Shown here one piece after another: positions 1 through 7,318 of a DNA stretch of 20,572 nt. A program made the position numbers and the translations under genes. The notes under the pieces were generated by a model, which was given only the letters and a program-made list of their open reading frames with translations, was not told the DNA's origin and made no database searches. Source of the DNA: Chloroflexota bacterium (GTDB taxonomy: Bacteria > Chloroflexota > Anaerolineae > UBA3071); NCBI GenBank assembly GCA_014383605.1, contig JACNHM010000326.1, positions 1 through 20,572 of the forward strand, read 5' to 3'. How positions within the stretch are numbered: the first letter of the stretch is position 1; every line of letters begins with the position of its first letter.

Positions 1-14
1 ACGTCATGCATCAT
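1..14 (-). CDS. Possible 5' end of a gene running off the left edge
   Basis: On the minus strand two consecutive ATG codons (positions 14-12 and 11-9) follow a strong purine-rich Shine-Dalgarno stretch, GGAGGA at 23-18. The second ATG has the better spacing of about six bases. Only four or five codons are inside the window, so no product can be named. The direction matches the neighbouring malic enzyme gene, whose stop lies about 200 bases upstream. The start signal is visible; that it begins a real gene is inferred. Confidence 0.35.
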
Positions 15-57
15 CCTTCCTCCTTCCTTCTTGCTTGTCCATCGTGTCATCTTTGGG

Positions 58-80
58 CTTGCGCAATGGCTGTGCGCAAG
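58..80. other. Perfect 8-base inverted repeat (small hairpin)
   Basis: CTTGCGCA at 58-65 is exactly complementary to TGCGCAAG at 73-80, with a 7-base loop. No T-run follows on either strand, so it is not a textbook intrinsic terminator. It lies between the heptamer element (92-216) and the possible gene start at the left edge, and could be a terminator without a U-tract or an operator. Only the symmetry itself is seen. Confidence 0.4.
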
Positions 81-91
81 GGAGAAGAGAA

Positions 92-216
92 TCAAAGCTC
101 AAAGTTCAAAGCTCGAAGTTCAAACCTCCAAGGACCTGAGAGTGACGTCGGAGAGCAGGGATGGGGTCACTTGCGGTTTGAATTTGGAGTTTGAAGTTTG
201 GAATTTGAAGTTTTCC
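92..216. repeat. Inverted element of tandem 7-base units, element A
   Basis: The left arm (92-133) is six consecutive 7-base units of the form TCAAAGY with small variations. The right arm (175-216) is six consecutive 7-base units of the form RTTTGRA, the reverse complement of the same motif. TTCAAACC at 119-126 pairs exactly with GGTTTGAA at 175-182. Inside the 41-base spacer, AGTGAC (142-147) and GTCACT (166-171) form a further stem. The element ends one base before the malic enzyme stop codon (218-220), so it would sit at the 3' end of that operon's mRNA. It may act as a terminator, an mRNA-end stabiliser or a mobile repeat. It is AT-richer than its surroundings. Confidence 0.8.
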
Positions 217-217
217 C

Positions 218-1576
218 CTATGCCCACTCCGCCGGCACCGGCGGGATGAGCTCTTTGTCCATCAGGAACTGCACCATCTCCCGTGCGTGGCGGATGGTCG
301 CCTCCGCCTTGGCGTACAACTCTTCCCGCGAAAGCTGGAGGCGGGCCACGCCCTGCTCCTGCGCCTTGAGGGCCACGGCCACCGCTTCACGTGGGAACAC
401 CTCCCACTCGTCCATGGTGGGCACGATGTTGTCTTCGTGGATGCCCCGCTCCTCGGCGCAGCGGGCCAGTTCCTCGGCGGCAGCGATGGCCATCTCATCG
501 GTGATGGTGCGCGCCCGCACATCCAGCACGCCGCGGAAGATGCCGGGGAAGCCCAGAGAGTTGTTCACCTGGTTGGGGAAATCGGAGCGCCCCGTGCCCA
601 CGATGCGGGCGCCCGCCTCCTTCGCCTCCCAGGGCCAGATCTCGGGGATGGGGTTGGCGCAGGGGAAGATGATGGCATCTTCGGCCATGCCGGCGACCCA
701 CTCCGGCAGGATGGTGCCTGGCCCCGGCTTGCTCAGGGCGATGCAGACGTCGGTGCCGCGCATGGCTTCGGCGGGGCCGCCGCGCCGTCCTGCGGCGTTG
801 CTGTTCTGGCAGATGCGCCACTTGTCCACGAATTCGATCTTGCGGGCCTCGATGTCCTTGCGCTCTGGGTGCAAGATGCCCTGGCTATCGCAGGCGAAAA
901 CGTTGCCCCACTGCACGCCGCTGGCGAGCAGCAGTCGCAGCGTGGCCACGTTGGCCGCCCCTATGCCGATGAGGGACACCTTGATGTCCTCCAGCTTCTT
1001 GCCCACGATCTTCAGGGCGTTGAGCACGCCGGCCAGCACCACCGTGGCCGTGCCTTGCTGGTCATCGTGCCAGACCGGAATCTGCACTTCCGGATCGGAG
1101 CGCAGGAGGTCCAGCACGCGGAAGCACTTGGGCTGGGAGATGTCCTCCAGGTTGATGCCGCCGAAGGAAGGTTGGATCAGCTTGACGGCCAAGATGATGC
1201 GGTAAGGGTCCTTGGTGTTGAGGCAGATGGGGACCGCATCCACCCCGCCCAGGTACTTGAAGAGCAGCGCCTTGCCCTCCATGACCGGCATGGCCGCCTC
1301 CGGCCCGATGTCGCCCAGGCCCAGCACCCGCGTGCCATCGGAGACTACGGCCACCGTGTTCCCTTTGTTGGTGTGCTCGAACACCTTTTCGGGGTGGGCC
1401 TGGATGTCGCGGCAGGGTGCGGCAACGCCGGGCGTGTACCAGATGGCGAAGTCATTGATATCGCGCACAACGCATTTGGGGATGATCTGCACCTTTCCCT
1501 GGTAGAACGGATGCAGCCTCATGGCGTCTTCTGCTGGCTTTTTGGCCTTGGCCAGCAACTCTTCTTTGGTTAGCAT
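218..1576 (-). CDS. Malic enzyme (oxaloacetate-decarboxylating, NAD(P)-dependent)
   Basis: The enzyme oxidatively decarboxylates malate to pyruvate and CO2, using NAD or NADP, in the cytoplasm. The 452-residue protein has the length of the short bacterial single-domain family. Residues seen include catalytic Tyr47 in WYTPGVA, Lys102 in MEGKALLFK, metal-site LEDI at 143-146, HDDQQGT at 170-176, and the dinucleotide-binding GIGAAN at 204-209. No phosphotransacetylase domain is fused at the C terminus, unlike MaeB. The ATG at 1576 is supported by AGGAGGT at 1587-1581, which overlaps the stop codon of the PEP carboxykinase gene, so the pair is probably translationally coupled. It is the last gene of the likely operon and is followed by element A. 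The cofactor preference cannot be read from the sequence. Confidence 0.95.
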   Translation of the reverse strand: MLTKEELLAKAKKPAEDAMRLHPFYQGKVQIIPKCVVRDINDFAIWYTPGVAAPCRDIQAHPEKVFEHTNKGNTVAVVSDGTRVLGLGDIGPEAAMPVMEGKALLFKYLGGVDAVPICLNTKDPYRIILAVKLIQPSFGGINLEDISQPKCFRVLDLLRSDPEVQIPVWHDDQQGTATVVLAGVLNALKIVGKKLEDIKVSLIGIGAANVATLRLLLASGVQWGNVFACDSQGILHPERKDIEARKIEFVDKWRICQNSNAAGRRGGPAEAMRGTDVCIALSKPGPGTILPEWVAGMAEDAIIFPCANPIPEIWPWEAKEAGARIVGTGRSDFPNQVNNSLGFPGIFRGVLDVRARTITDEMAIAAAEELARCAEERGIHEDNIVPTMDEWEVFPREAVAVALKAQEQGVARLQLSREELYAKAEATIRHAREMVQFLMDKELIPPVPAEWA

Positions 1577-1585
1577 TAAAACCTC

Positions 1586-3574
1586 CTAAACAGGTTCTTC
1601 TTGGGGTACGTTGTGTTCAGCGGCTTCGATGAGTTGTTCAACCGAGACGATGGGGCCGTACTTTGCCTTCAGCGCTTCAAGCTCTTTCCTCTGCTCTTGA
1701 TAGATTGCAAACAGCTTGTCGGGGATGTTTCTCTCTTTCCTGTAGGCTTCTTCCTGCAAGGCTATTCTGTCCAGGATATTGTTCACGTAGAAGGCAAACT
1801 GCTTGTCGTAGAGTTCTTTGGGATACTCCTTGTCAATCTCAGCGAATAGTTCCGCAAGGTCCTCGTATCTGGGGATGAATCCGATGGGCGTCTCGATGGC
1901 CTCCACATCGCCGTGCGCTCTGAGCTCCAGCCAGCCCAGCCATGCTTTCACGTCCCGTTTCTCGCCCAGCAGCGCATCTCCTTCGCCGCCGCGGGCACGG
2001 TGCGTCAGGAAGTAGTTCAGCCCGGCCATGATGGGCTTGTGTGTCAGTCTGTCCGAACTGAAGAACGCAAACTGCGCATCCATGTAGTCGGCCAGCGGGC
2101 CGGGGATAAAAGGCTCGTTAGCCCAAGGCTGACGCCTCACTCCCTTGGCCCCCACCTCTGTTGCCGTTGCCGCTGAGAGGAGGGAGGCGCCGATGACCAC
2201 ACCATGATCGGGGGTCTTGGCCACCCGGACCGGAGGCATGGTATCGCTGTCCCGTCCGCTGTAGGTGATCACTTTGATCCCCACGCCGTTCGGATCTTCG
2301 GCTGCCGCCGCGTTGTAGTTTCCGATAGCACTGTTGCGAAGCGTGGCGCGTGCATTGGGATGGGACAGCGGAATGGGTTTACCGTTGGCGTCTGTTTTGC
2401 CTTCCCACCATTCGCCCTGGAAGTTGACGCCTCTCTTCGGAGGCTCTTCTCCGTTGCTGACCCAGTGGGGCACGCCGTGTTCGTCAATCAGCACGTTCGA
2501 CCAGATCACTTCCGTGCCCTCTTCCCGCAGGCATTTCATCAGATACGGATCGCTTTCGCCGTTCACATCCTGCACGATGCCGAAGATGCCGCATTCAGGA
2601 TTGATGGCTCGCAACGTGCCGTCTTCGGCGATCCACAGTTGGGCCAGGTCGTCGCCGATGAAACCGGTGCTCATCATGGCCGTGGTGGTTTTGCCGCATC
2701 CGGAAGGCGCCGCTCCGGCGAAGTAGGTCACCCTGCCGCCCGGGCCTGCCAACCCGGTGATGAACATGTGCTCCGACAATTCCTGCTCGCGGCGGTAATA
2801 GGTGGCCAGGTCCACGGCAAAGCGGTGGTTGCCCTTCTTCAGCAGCAGCGTATTGCCGGCGTAGGTACAGAACGTCGAGAAGGTGGTCAGCCAGCTTCTG
2901 TCCATGAACACCCGCGCATGGGGCAGGTCCTGCGGCCGGTTGGGCCCTTCGCTGTGCACATTGGTGAAGAACAGCCCCACTCGCTGCGCCTCTTCGTCAA
3001 ATCGGTCATAGACGTTCCGATAGAGGATGTTGGCGGAGTGCATGACGTAGGTGGAGGTGGTGATCTCCAGGGCCGGGATGGCCGCCGGAGCGCCGATAGG
3101 CCCCCGGCTGAAGAAGCCGACGAGCAGTGTTTTCCCGCTGGCGATGCCCGTCATGTGGGTTCTGATGTAGTCCTGCGCCTCATCTCGGAGGATCTTCTGG
3201 GCCAGCACACTGGTCTCCTCGCCTTCGTTCACGATGTAGAACGTCCGGTCAATGATCCGCGCCTGTTCCTGGGCGAGATCGAAGTGAATCGTGTGATCTA
3301 CCATGGGCAGGGCCCGTTCCTCGCCCTTTTCCAGGCTCATGTCCCTGACTCGTTGAACATCGGCATCGGATCCGGTGTTCACGAAGACCGCATCAGGATC
3401 GGTCATGGCTATGGCGTTGGCGATCTTCAGAAGCGCTTCTTCGTCGGCAATCTTGCCCAGCCTGGCCTGATTCTCCTCGTCGCACGTGGTCTCGAACAAA
3501 GCCAGGGCTTCGTCCAAGGTGCGGATCCCGCCGACTTCAGTCAGGATGTCTACGCCTTTTCTCAGTTCCAACAC
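1586..3574 (-). CDS. pckG: Phosphoenolpyruvate carboxykinase, GTP-type family
   Basis: It interconverts oxaloacetate and phosphoenolpyruvate with a nucleotide (GTP in this family), feeding gluconeogenesis or anaplerosis in the cytoplasm. The 662-residue protein is somewhat longer than the usual roughly 600. The P-loop APSGCGKTTT at about residues 289-298 keeps the reactive cysteine of the GTP family but has Thr-Thr where the usual motif reads CGKTN. NPECGIFG (about 325-332), SHPNARATLRN (about 404-414) and VIGASLLSAATATE match conserved blocks of the family. The start is GTG at 3574-3572, preceded by AAAGGAGA at seven-base spacing. It lies 27 bases after the small membrane gene and 9 bases before malic enzyme, so it is probably co-transcribed with both. 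The ATP-type family is ruled out by the P-loop form. Confidence 0.92.
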   Translation of the reverse strand: MLELRKGVDILTEVGGIRTLDEALALFETTCDEENQARLGKIADEEALLKIANAIAMTDPDAVFVNTGSDADVQRVRDMSLEKGEERALPMVDHTIHFDLAQEQARIIDRTFYIVNEGEETSVLAQKILRDEAQDYIRTHMTGIASGKTLLVGFFSRGPIGAPAAIPALEITTSTYVMHSANILYRNVYDRFDEEAQRVGLFFTNVHSEGPNRPQDLPHARVFMDRSWLTTFSTFCTYAGNTLLLKKGNHRFAVDLATYYRREQELSEHMFITGLAGPGGRVTYFAGAAPSGCGKTTTAMMSTGFIGDDLAQLWIAEDGTLRAINPECGIFGIVQDVNGESDPYLMKCLREEGTEVIWSNVLIDEHGVPHWVSNGEEPPKRGVNFQGEWWEGKTDANGKPIPLSHPNARATLRNSAIGNYNAAAAEDPNGVGIKVITYSGRDSDTMPPVRVAKTPDHGVVIGASLLSAATATEVGAKGVRRQPWANEPFIPGPLADYMDAQFAFFSSDRLTHKPIMAGLNYFLTHRARGGEGDALLGEKRDVKAWLGWLELRAHGDVEAIETPIGFIPRYEDLAELFAEIDKEYPKELYDKQFAFYVNNILDRIALQEEAYRKERNIPDKLFAIYQEQRKELEALKAKYGPIVSVEQLIEAAEHNVPQEEPV

Positions 3575-3601
3575 GTGTCGTCTCCTTTGCTACCGCAAGA
3601 A

Positions 3602-3838
3602 CTACTCTCGCTTCGCCCACCATTCCATGAGGGTCAGGATGAACCAGAGGAGGGCGAAGATGGCGCAGCCAAAGAGCAGGCAACTGACGGCCATCACTGC
3701 CGCGCCGGTGCCGTAGATCAGCGCCACCAGCCCGCCGCCCACGAACAGCAGGCAGAGCACAACGGCTAGGGCCAGCCGCCGCTCGGTCTGGCGGCGGTAG
3801 CGGCGCAGATCGGTGGGCCGTTGCCTAAGGTTACCCAT
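3602..3838 (-). CDS. Small two-helix membrane protein, unknown function
   Basis: The 78-residue protein begins with a basic, hydrophilic stretch (MGNLRQRPTDLRRYRRQTER) and continues with two hydrophobic segments at roughly residues 22-42 and 46-68, ending WWAKRE. The basic N terminus suggests both ends face the cytoplasm. The start chosen is ATG at 3838-3836, inside the 3' end of the HAD gene: the string ATGGGTAA contains both this start and the HAD stop, an 8-base overlap typical of translational coupling. A start 14 codons further up is possible but lies deep in the HAD gene and encodes a cysteine-rich leader. I do not recognise the family. Its conserved-looking charge pattern and operon position favour a real gene. 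Confidence 0.7.
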   Translation of the reverse strand: MGNLRQRPTDLRRYRRQTERRLALAVVLCLLFVGGGLVALIYGTGAAVMAVSCLLFGCAIFALLWFILTLMEWWAKRE

Positions 3839-4577
3839 TCTCCGGCAGCAATGCAAAATCACGCAGCGGCAGCACGTCAAACCGTTGCGGGGCTTCTGCG
3901 TATCGTTGCAGCCAGCCCGGTAGCTTGCGTACGTCGCGGATGTGCTCGCCCGGCCACCCTGCGTAGAGGCCCAGCGGGTCGAGGTGCACAGCCGGCATGC
4001 CCACCCGGTTGGCTCCCCAGACGTCTATGTGGAAGATGTCCCCGACGTACAAGGCCTCTTCGGGCTGCAGGCCGAGGTCTTGCAGAGCCAGTTGGAAGAT
4101 TTCCGGTTCTGGCTTCTGGGTTCCCACAATGTTCGAGTCATAAACCCGCTCGAAATAGCTCTCCAGGCCCAGATCACGCAACTGTTGCTCCACGCGGCCG
4201 TCGGCGTTGGAGATGATGGACATGCGATAACCCTCATCTCTCAGACGGTCAAGGCTTTCCACAATCCAGGGGAAAGTGAAGGTCCACAGGTTCTTGTCTT
4301 TGTGGGCAGCTTCGGCCACTTGCCCGGCCTGCGCCGCGGCTTCCTCTGGCATACCCACGGACTCGAAAAGGATCTGTGGGTAGGGCTTGTTCAGCCTGGG
4401 CGGGAACTTCCGATGGGTTCTGATGTAGGCATCAAGCCAGTGGATGAGGCGGAAATGCTCTTCGTAAAAGCGCGGGGCCTCCACCTGGAATCCTTGCGCA
4501 TGGGCCGTCTGTGACAGATAGACTTGATCTATGAACAGCAGCGTGCCACCGGCGTCGAGCAATAGGTATGGTTTCAT
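3831..4577 (-). CDS. HAD-superfamily hydrolase (probable small-molecule phosphatase)
   Basis: The 248 residues carry the four HAD motifs: I, DAGGTLLF with nucleophile Asp8; II, Ser123 in IISNADG; III, Lys155 in TQKPEPEIF; IV, GDIFHID at 179-185. In motif I the second aspartate of the usual DxDxT is glycine (DAGGT), a variant also seen in other HAD subfamily IA proteins, so the acid/base step may differ. The helical cap lies between motifs I and II (about 20-100). It follows the GlcD-like gene by 20 bases and overlaps the next gene by 8. If GlcD/GlcF act on glycolate, a 2-phosphoglycolate phosphatase role would fit; this is inference from context only. No strong Shine-Dalgarno precedes the ATG. 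Confidence 0.85.
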   Translation of the reverse strand: MKPYLLLDAGGTLLFIDQVYLSQTAHAQGFQVEAPRFYEEHFRLIHWLDAYIRTHRKFPPRLNKPYPQILFESVGMPEEAAAQAGQVAEAAHKDKNLWTFTFPWIVESLDRLRDEGYRMSIISNADGRVEQQLRDLGLESYFERVYDSNIVGTQKPEPEIFQLALQDLGLQPEEALYVGDIFHIDVWGANRVGMPAVHLDPLGLYAGWPGEHIRDVRKLPGWLQRYAEAPQRFDVLPLRDFALLPENG

Positions 4578-4597
4578 GGGTTGTTTCGGTTCATCAT

Positions 4598-5977
4598 TTA
4601 GGGTTCGGGCAATACCTTCCCCGGATTCAGGATGTTTTGCGGATCCATGGCCTGCTTAATACGCCACTGGATGTTGATGGACGCTGACCCCAGCGCCTCC
4701 CGCATGTAGGGCAGCTTGAGGGTGCCGATGCCGTGCTCTCCGCTCAACGTTCCCCCCAAATCCAAGGCCACGTGGAAGATCTCTCCCGCCATCCGCTCTA
4801 CCTTGTCCCACTGTGCCGGATCACGCCGGTCGAAGAGGATATTGGGATGCAGATTGCCGTCGCCAGCATGGCCGAAGACGACAATGGGCAAGCCGTACGC
4901 GGCGCTGATGGCCTTGATACGGCGGATGGCCTCCGGGATGGCGCTGCGGGGAACGGTGATGTCCTCGCCCAGCTTATTGGGTGCTTTACGCGCCAAGGAA
5001 GGGCTGACGCTGCGGCGCGCTCGCCACAGATCGGCCCGTTCCTCCTCGTGGCGGGCCACGTCCACCCGGCTGGCTCCCGTTTGCAGGCAGATGTCGGCGA
5101 TGGCGTCAATCTCCCGCTGAACGGACTCCTCGTCGGCCCCGTCCGATTCCACCATCAGCAACGCCTCCACGTCCCGCGGGAGTCCCAGGTGCATGGCCTC
5201 CTCGATGCATTCAATAGCCGTCTCGTCCAACAGTTCCATGGCCGCGGGAACCAGGCCCCGCGTCAGCACGGCCTGTACTGAGCGCCCCGCATCTTCCAGG
5301 GTGGGGAAGTGAACCAGCGCGGTGCGGACATAGGGCGGCTTGGCGATCAAACGCAGGATCACCTCGGTGATGATCCCCAGCGCTCCCTCCGAACCGACAA
5401 AAAGCTGGTCTATGTTGAAGCCGGTGACGTACTTGATAGCTTTGCCGCCGGTGTGCATGATGCGTCCATCGGCCAGGACGACGGTGAGGCCCAGGACGTA
5501 ATTCTCGGTGACGCCGTACTTGAGACAGCGCGGCCCGCCAGCGTTGCAGGCCACGTTGCCTCCGATGGTGGACTGTTTGATGCTGGAGGGGTCGGGGGGG
5601 TAGAAGAGGCCCAGCTTCTCTACCTCCGTTTGCAGGTCAGCAGTGACGACACCTGCCTGCACCGTGGCCGTCATGTTCTCCCGATCAATCTCCAGAATAC
5701 GGTTCATGCGGGTCAGCGACATGACGATGCCGCCGCGGACGGGGATGGAACCGCCGGCCAGCCCGCTGGCCATGCCGCGGGGCACGATGGGCACGTCGTA
5801 GCGGGAGGCGACTCTGACCACTGCGGCAACCTCTTCGTTTGCCTCTGGCAACACGACGGCGTCCGGCAAATGCTGCTCGAACGTGCCATCGAACGAATAG
5901 GCGATCAAATTCACAGGCGAGGAAAGCACCTTCTCAGGGCCAATGGCCTCTTCCAGTGCTGGAATCCAGTCAGTCAT
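4598..5977 (-). CDS. glcD: FAD-linked 2-hydroxyacid dehydrogenase, GlcD family
   Basis: The FAD-binding catalytic subunit oxidises glycolate, D-lactate or a related D-2-hydroxyacid and passes electrons to the partner Fe-S protein. The 459 residues contain an FAD-binding type 4 domain (about 35-215), with PRGMASGLAGGSIPV at 66-80 and the conserved YPPDPSS...GGNVACNAGGPR block at 126-150, and a C-terminal FAD-oxidase domain with GHAGDGNLHPN at 369-379 and GGTLSGEHGIG at 408-418. The length is normal. The ATG at 5977 is 6 bases after the GlcF-like stop, with AGGAG inside the end of that gene. No GlcE-type subunit is present. Substrate is not fixed by sequence; the nearby larA and the larA remnant just upstream of glcF favour D-lactate. 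Confidence 0.93.
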   Translation of the reverse strand: MTDWIPALEEAIGPEKVLSSPVNLIAYSFDGTFEQHLPDAVVLPEANEEVAAVVRVASRYDVPIVPRGMASGLAGGSIPVRGGIVMSLTRMNRILEIDRENMTATVQAGVVTADLQTEVEKLGLFYPPDPSSIKQSTIGGNVACNAGGPRCLKYGVTENYVLGLTVVLADGRIMHTGGKAIKYVTGFNIDQLFVGSEGALGIITEVILRLIAKPPYVRTALVHFPTLEDAGRSVQAVLTRGLVPAAMELLDETAIECIEEAMHLGLPRDVEALLMVESDGADEESVQREIDAIADICLQTGASRVDVARHEEERADLWRARRSVSPSLARKAPNKLGEDITVPRSAIPEAIRRIKAISAAYGLPIVVFGHAGDGNLHPNILFDRRDPAQWDKVERMAGEIFHVALDLGGTLSGEHGIGTLKLPYMREALGSASINIQWRIKQAMDPQNILNPGKVLPEP

Positions 5978-5983
5978 TGGGTC

Positions 5984-7171
5984 TTACTCCTGCAGCGCTT
6001 CCAACACGACCTCGGTGATGTCCTGGACGCGGATGCGCAGGCGTTCAGCGCGGGCGGCGTTGGCCAGCGTCCGTTCGCATTGCTGGCAGGCTGACACCAG
6101 GGTTCCTGCGCCAACCTCGGCGGCCTGGCGAATGCGGTTGCCAGCCACGGCCTGGCTCACCTCTGGTGCGAAGCTCTCCAGGTTGCCGCCGCCGCCACAG
6201 CAATGGGAGCTGTCGCGGTTTTCGGCCATCTCGATCAGCCGCAGTCCGGGGATCTGCCGCAGAATGCGGCGCGGGGCCTCGGTCACGCCCCCCTTGCGTC
6301 CCAGGTCACACGGGTCGTGGTAAGTCACGTTCTCCCGCAGCTCGCGCAGCTTGAGGTTGCCTGTCTCCAGGAGATCGGCCAGGAACTCGGCAGCGTGCTG
6401 TACTTCCAGCCCCAGATCAGCCATCTCCTCCAGACCAAGCGCTCTGGGGTACGAGTGCTTCCAGAAATGGTAGCAGGATGCGCAGGTCAGGACGATTTTC
6501 TTGGCGCCCATGGCCCGCACGGCGTCAACGTTGTGCTGGATCAGATCGCTGGCACGATCCAATTCGCCGTTGATGAACATGGGGTAGCCGCAGCACCACT
6601 CGCTCCCGCCCAGCAGCGCATAGTCCACGCCGGCGCGGTCGAAGATCTGCACCAGGGACTGGGGCACTTTGTAACTGCGCGGGAAGAAGGAACTGACACA
6701 GCCAACGAAATAGGTCACTTCGGCCCGCTCCTTGCCCAGGCCAGTGGGAGGTGCGGGGAGATTGTCCACCCACACCAGTCGGCCGGCGTTCTCCTCGGCC
6801 GAGATATTGCGATATTGAGCAATGCGACTGTCCAGATCGGCGAGAACCTCGGGCAGCAAGCCCAGGTCAGCCAGCTCGCCGCGGGTCAACTCCAGGATGC
6901 GGTCCACGGCCACGCCGCTGGGGCAGGTGAAGGTACAGGCGCCACACAGCAGACAGCGGAAGAAAGCACCCGCGTATTCATCTGTAGGCGCTTCCAGCAG
7001 GCCTTCTTTGACGGCCCGCACCAGGGCCACGCGGGCGCGAGGTGAGTCGGTCTCGTTCAGGCTTTGCCGATAGCTGGGACAGGCGGCCAGGCACAGCCCG
7101 CAGCGGACGCAGTAGAGAGCCTCTTCCTCAGCGGGCCGTTGCGGTTTGGTCGGCGGTTCGTTGATGGTCAC
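5984..7171 (-). CDS. glcF: Fe-S oxidoreductase subunit, GlcF/CCG-domain family
   Basis: The electron-transfer partner of the GlcD-like subunit; the pair probably reduces a quinone or another carrier at the membrane. The 395 residues begin with two 4Fe-4S motifs, Cys21/24/27/31 (CVRCGLCLAACP) and Cys73/76/79/83 (CLLCGACTFTCP). Two cysteine-rich CCG domains follow, seen as VGCVSSFF, SEWCCGYP and TCASCYHF, then DPCDLGRK, HCCGGGGN and ACQQCERT. The start is GTG at 7171-7169 behind AAGGA; an overlapping ATG two bases upstream is out of frame. It is the first gene of the likely operon. A weak promoter candidate lies at 7265-7294 in the region that also holds the octamer element and a larA remnant. 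Confidence 0.93.
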   Translation of the reverse strand: MTINEPPTKPQRPAEEEALYCVRCGLCLAACPSYRQSLNETDSPRARVALVRAVKEGLLEAPTDEYAGAFFRCLLCGACTFTCPSGVAVDRILELTRGELADLGLLPEVLADLDSRIAQYRNISAEENAGRLVWVDNLPAPPTGLGKERAEVTYFVGCVSSFFPRSYKVPQSLVQIFDRAGVDYALLGGSEWCCGYPMFINGELDRASDLIQHNVDAVRAMGAKKIVLTCASCYHFWKHSYPRALGLEEMADLGLEVQHAAEFLADLLETGNLKLRELRENVTYHDPCDLGRKGGVTEAPRRILRQIPGLRLIEMAENRDSSHCCGGGGNLESFAPEVSQAVAGNRIRQAAEVGAGTLVSACQQCERTLANAARAERLRIRVQDITEVVLEALQE

Positions 7172-7194
7172 ATAGTCCTTCAGGTTCAGTAGGT

Positions 7195-7281
7195 TGGTAG
7201 ATTGGGAAACTGGTAACTTGTGGATAGTGGCGCAGAAGCTGCTTGATCAATTCACCAATGTACCAATCTACCGGTCTACCA
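7195..7281. repeat. Inverted element of tandem 8-base units, element B
   Basis: The left arm (7195-7226) reads as four 8-base units beginning TGGTAGAT and TGGGAAAC. The right arm (7250-7281), reverse complemented, is four units TGGTAGAC, CGGTAGAT, TGGTACAT and TGGTGAAT. GGTAGATTGG (7196-7205) and CCAATCTACC (7263-7272) are exactly complementary. The 23-base spacer holds a small GCAG/CTGC hairpin. The architecture matches elements A (92-216) and C (12920-12972), but the unit is 8 rather than 7 bases and its sequence differs. It spans the stop codon of a larA remnant and lies within the leader of the glcF operon, so it could terminate upstream transcripts or structure the leader. Confidence 0.75.
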
Positions 7282-7294
7282 CCTGCCGCGTCAA
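7265..7294 (-). promoter_or_regulatory. Weak sigma70-like promoter candidate for the glcF operon
   Basis: On the minus strand TTGACG (7294-7289) is followed, after 18 bases, by TAGATT (7270-7265), roughly 90 bases before the glcF start. The -10 falls inside an octamer unit of element B. The spacing is one base longer than ideal and the -10 is only a partial match. This is the best candidate I find for the operon, but read-through from the toxin-antitoxin promoter is equally possible. Confidence 0.25.
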
Positions 7295-7318
7295 CAGCGC
7301 GTGGGGCACAATCAACAA
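7268..7318 (-). pseudogene. Remnant 3' end of a second larA gene
   Basis: Read on the minus strand directly after the toxin stop codon, this stretch encodes LLIVPHALLTRQVVDR and then a stop. The intact LarA upstream ends VLIVPHALLTLPVVQSA, so ten of the first eleven residues agree and the stop codons align within one codon. At DNA level the run CAGCGCGTGGGGCAC is shared exactly (7295-7309 and 8054-8068). Nothing LarA-like precedes it, because the toxin gene abuts it. It is a leftover tail of a diverged larA copy, not a recent target-site duplication, since flanking bases have drifted. Confidence 0.8.

Noticed and set aside
92..216. CRISPR-like array
   Set aside because: The units are 7 bases, contiguous and inverted, with no spacers and no cas genes nearby.
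287..1573. Long plus-strand open frames opposite malic enzyme, and similar ones at 2204-3769 and 12278-13954
   Set aside because: They are antisense to genes with clear family motifs, are rich in His/Gly/Arg/Ala as expected of antisense GC-rich DNA, and show no domain pattern.
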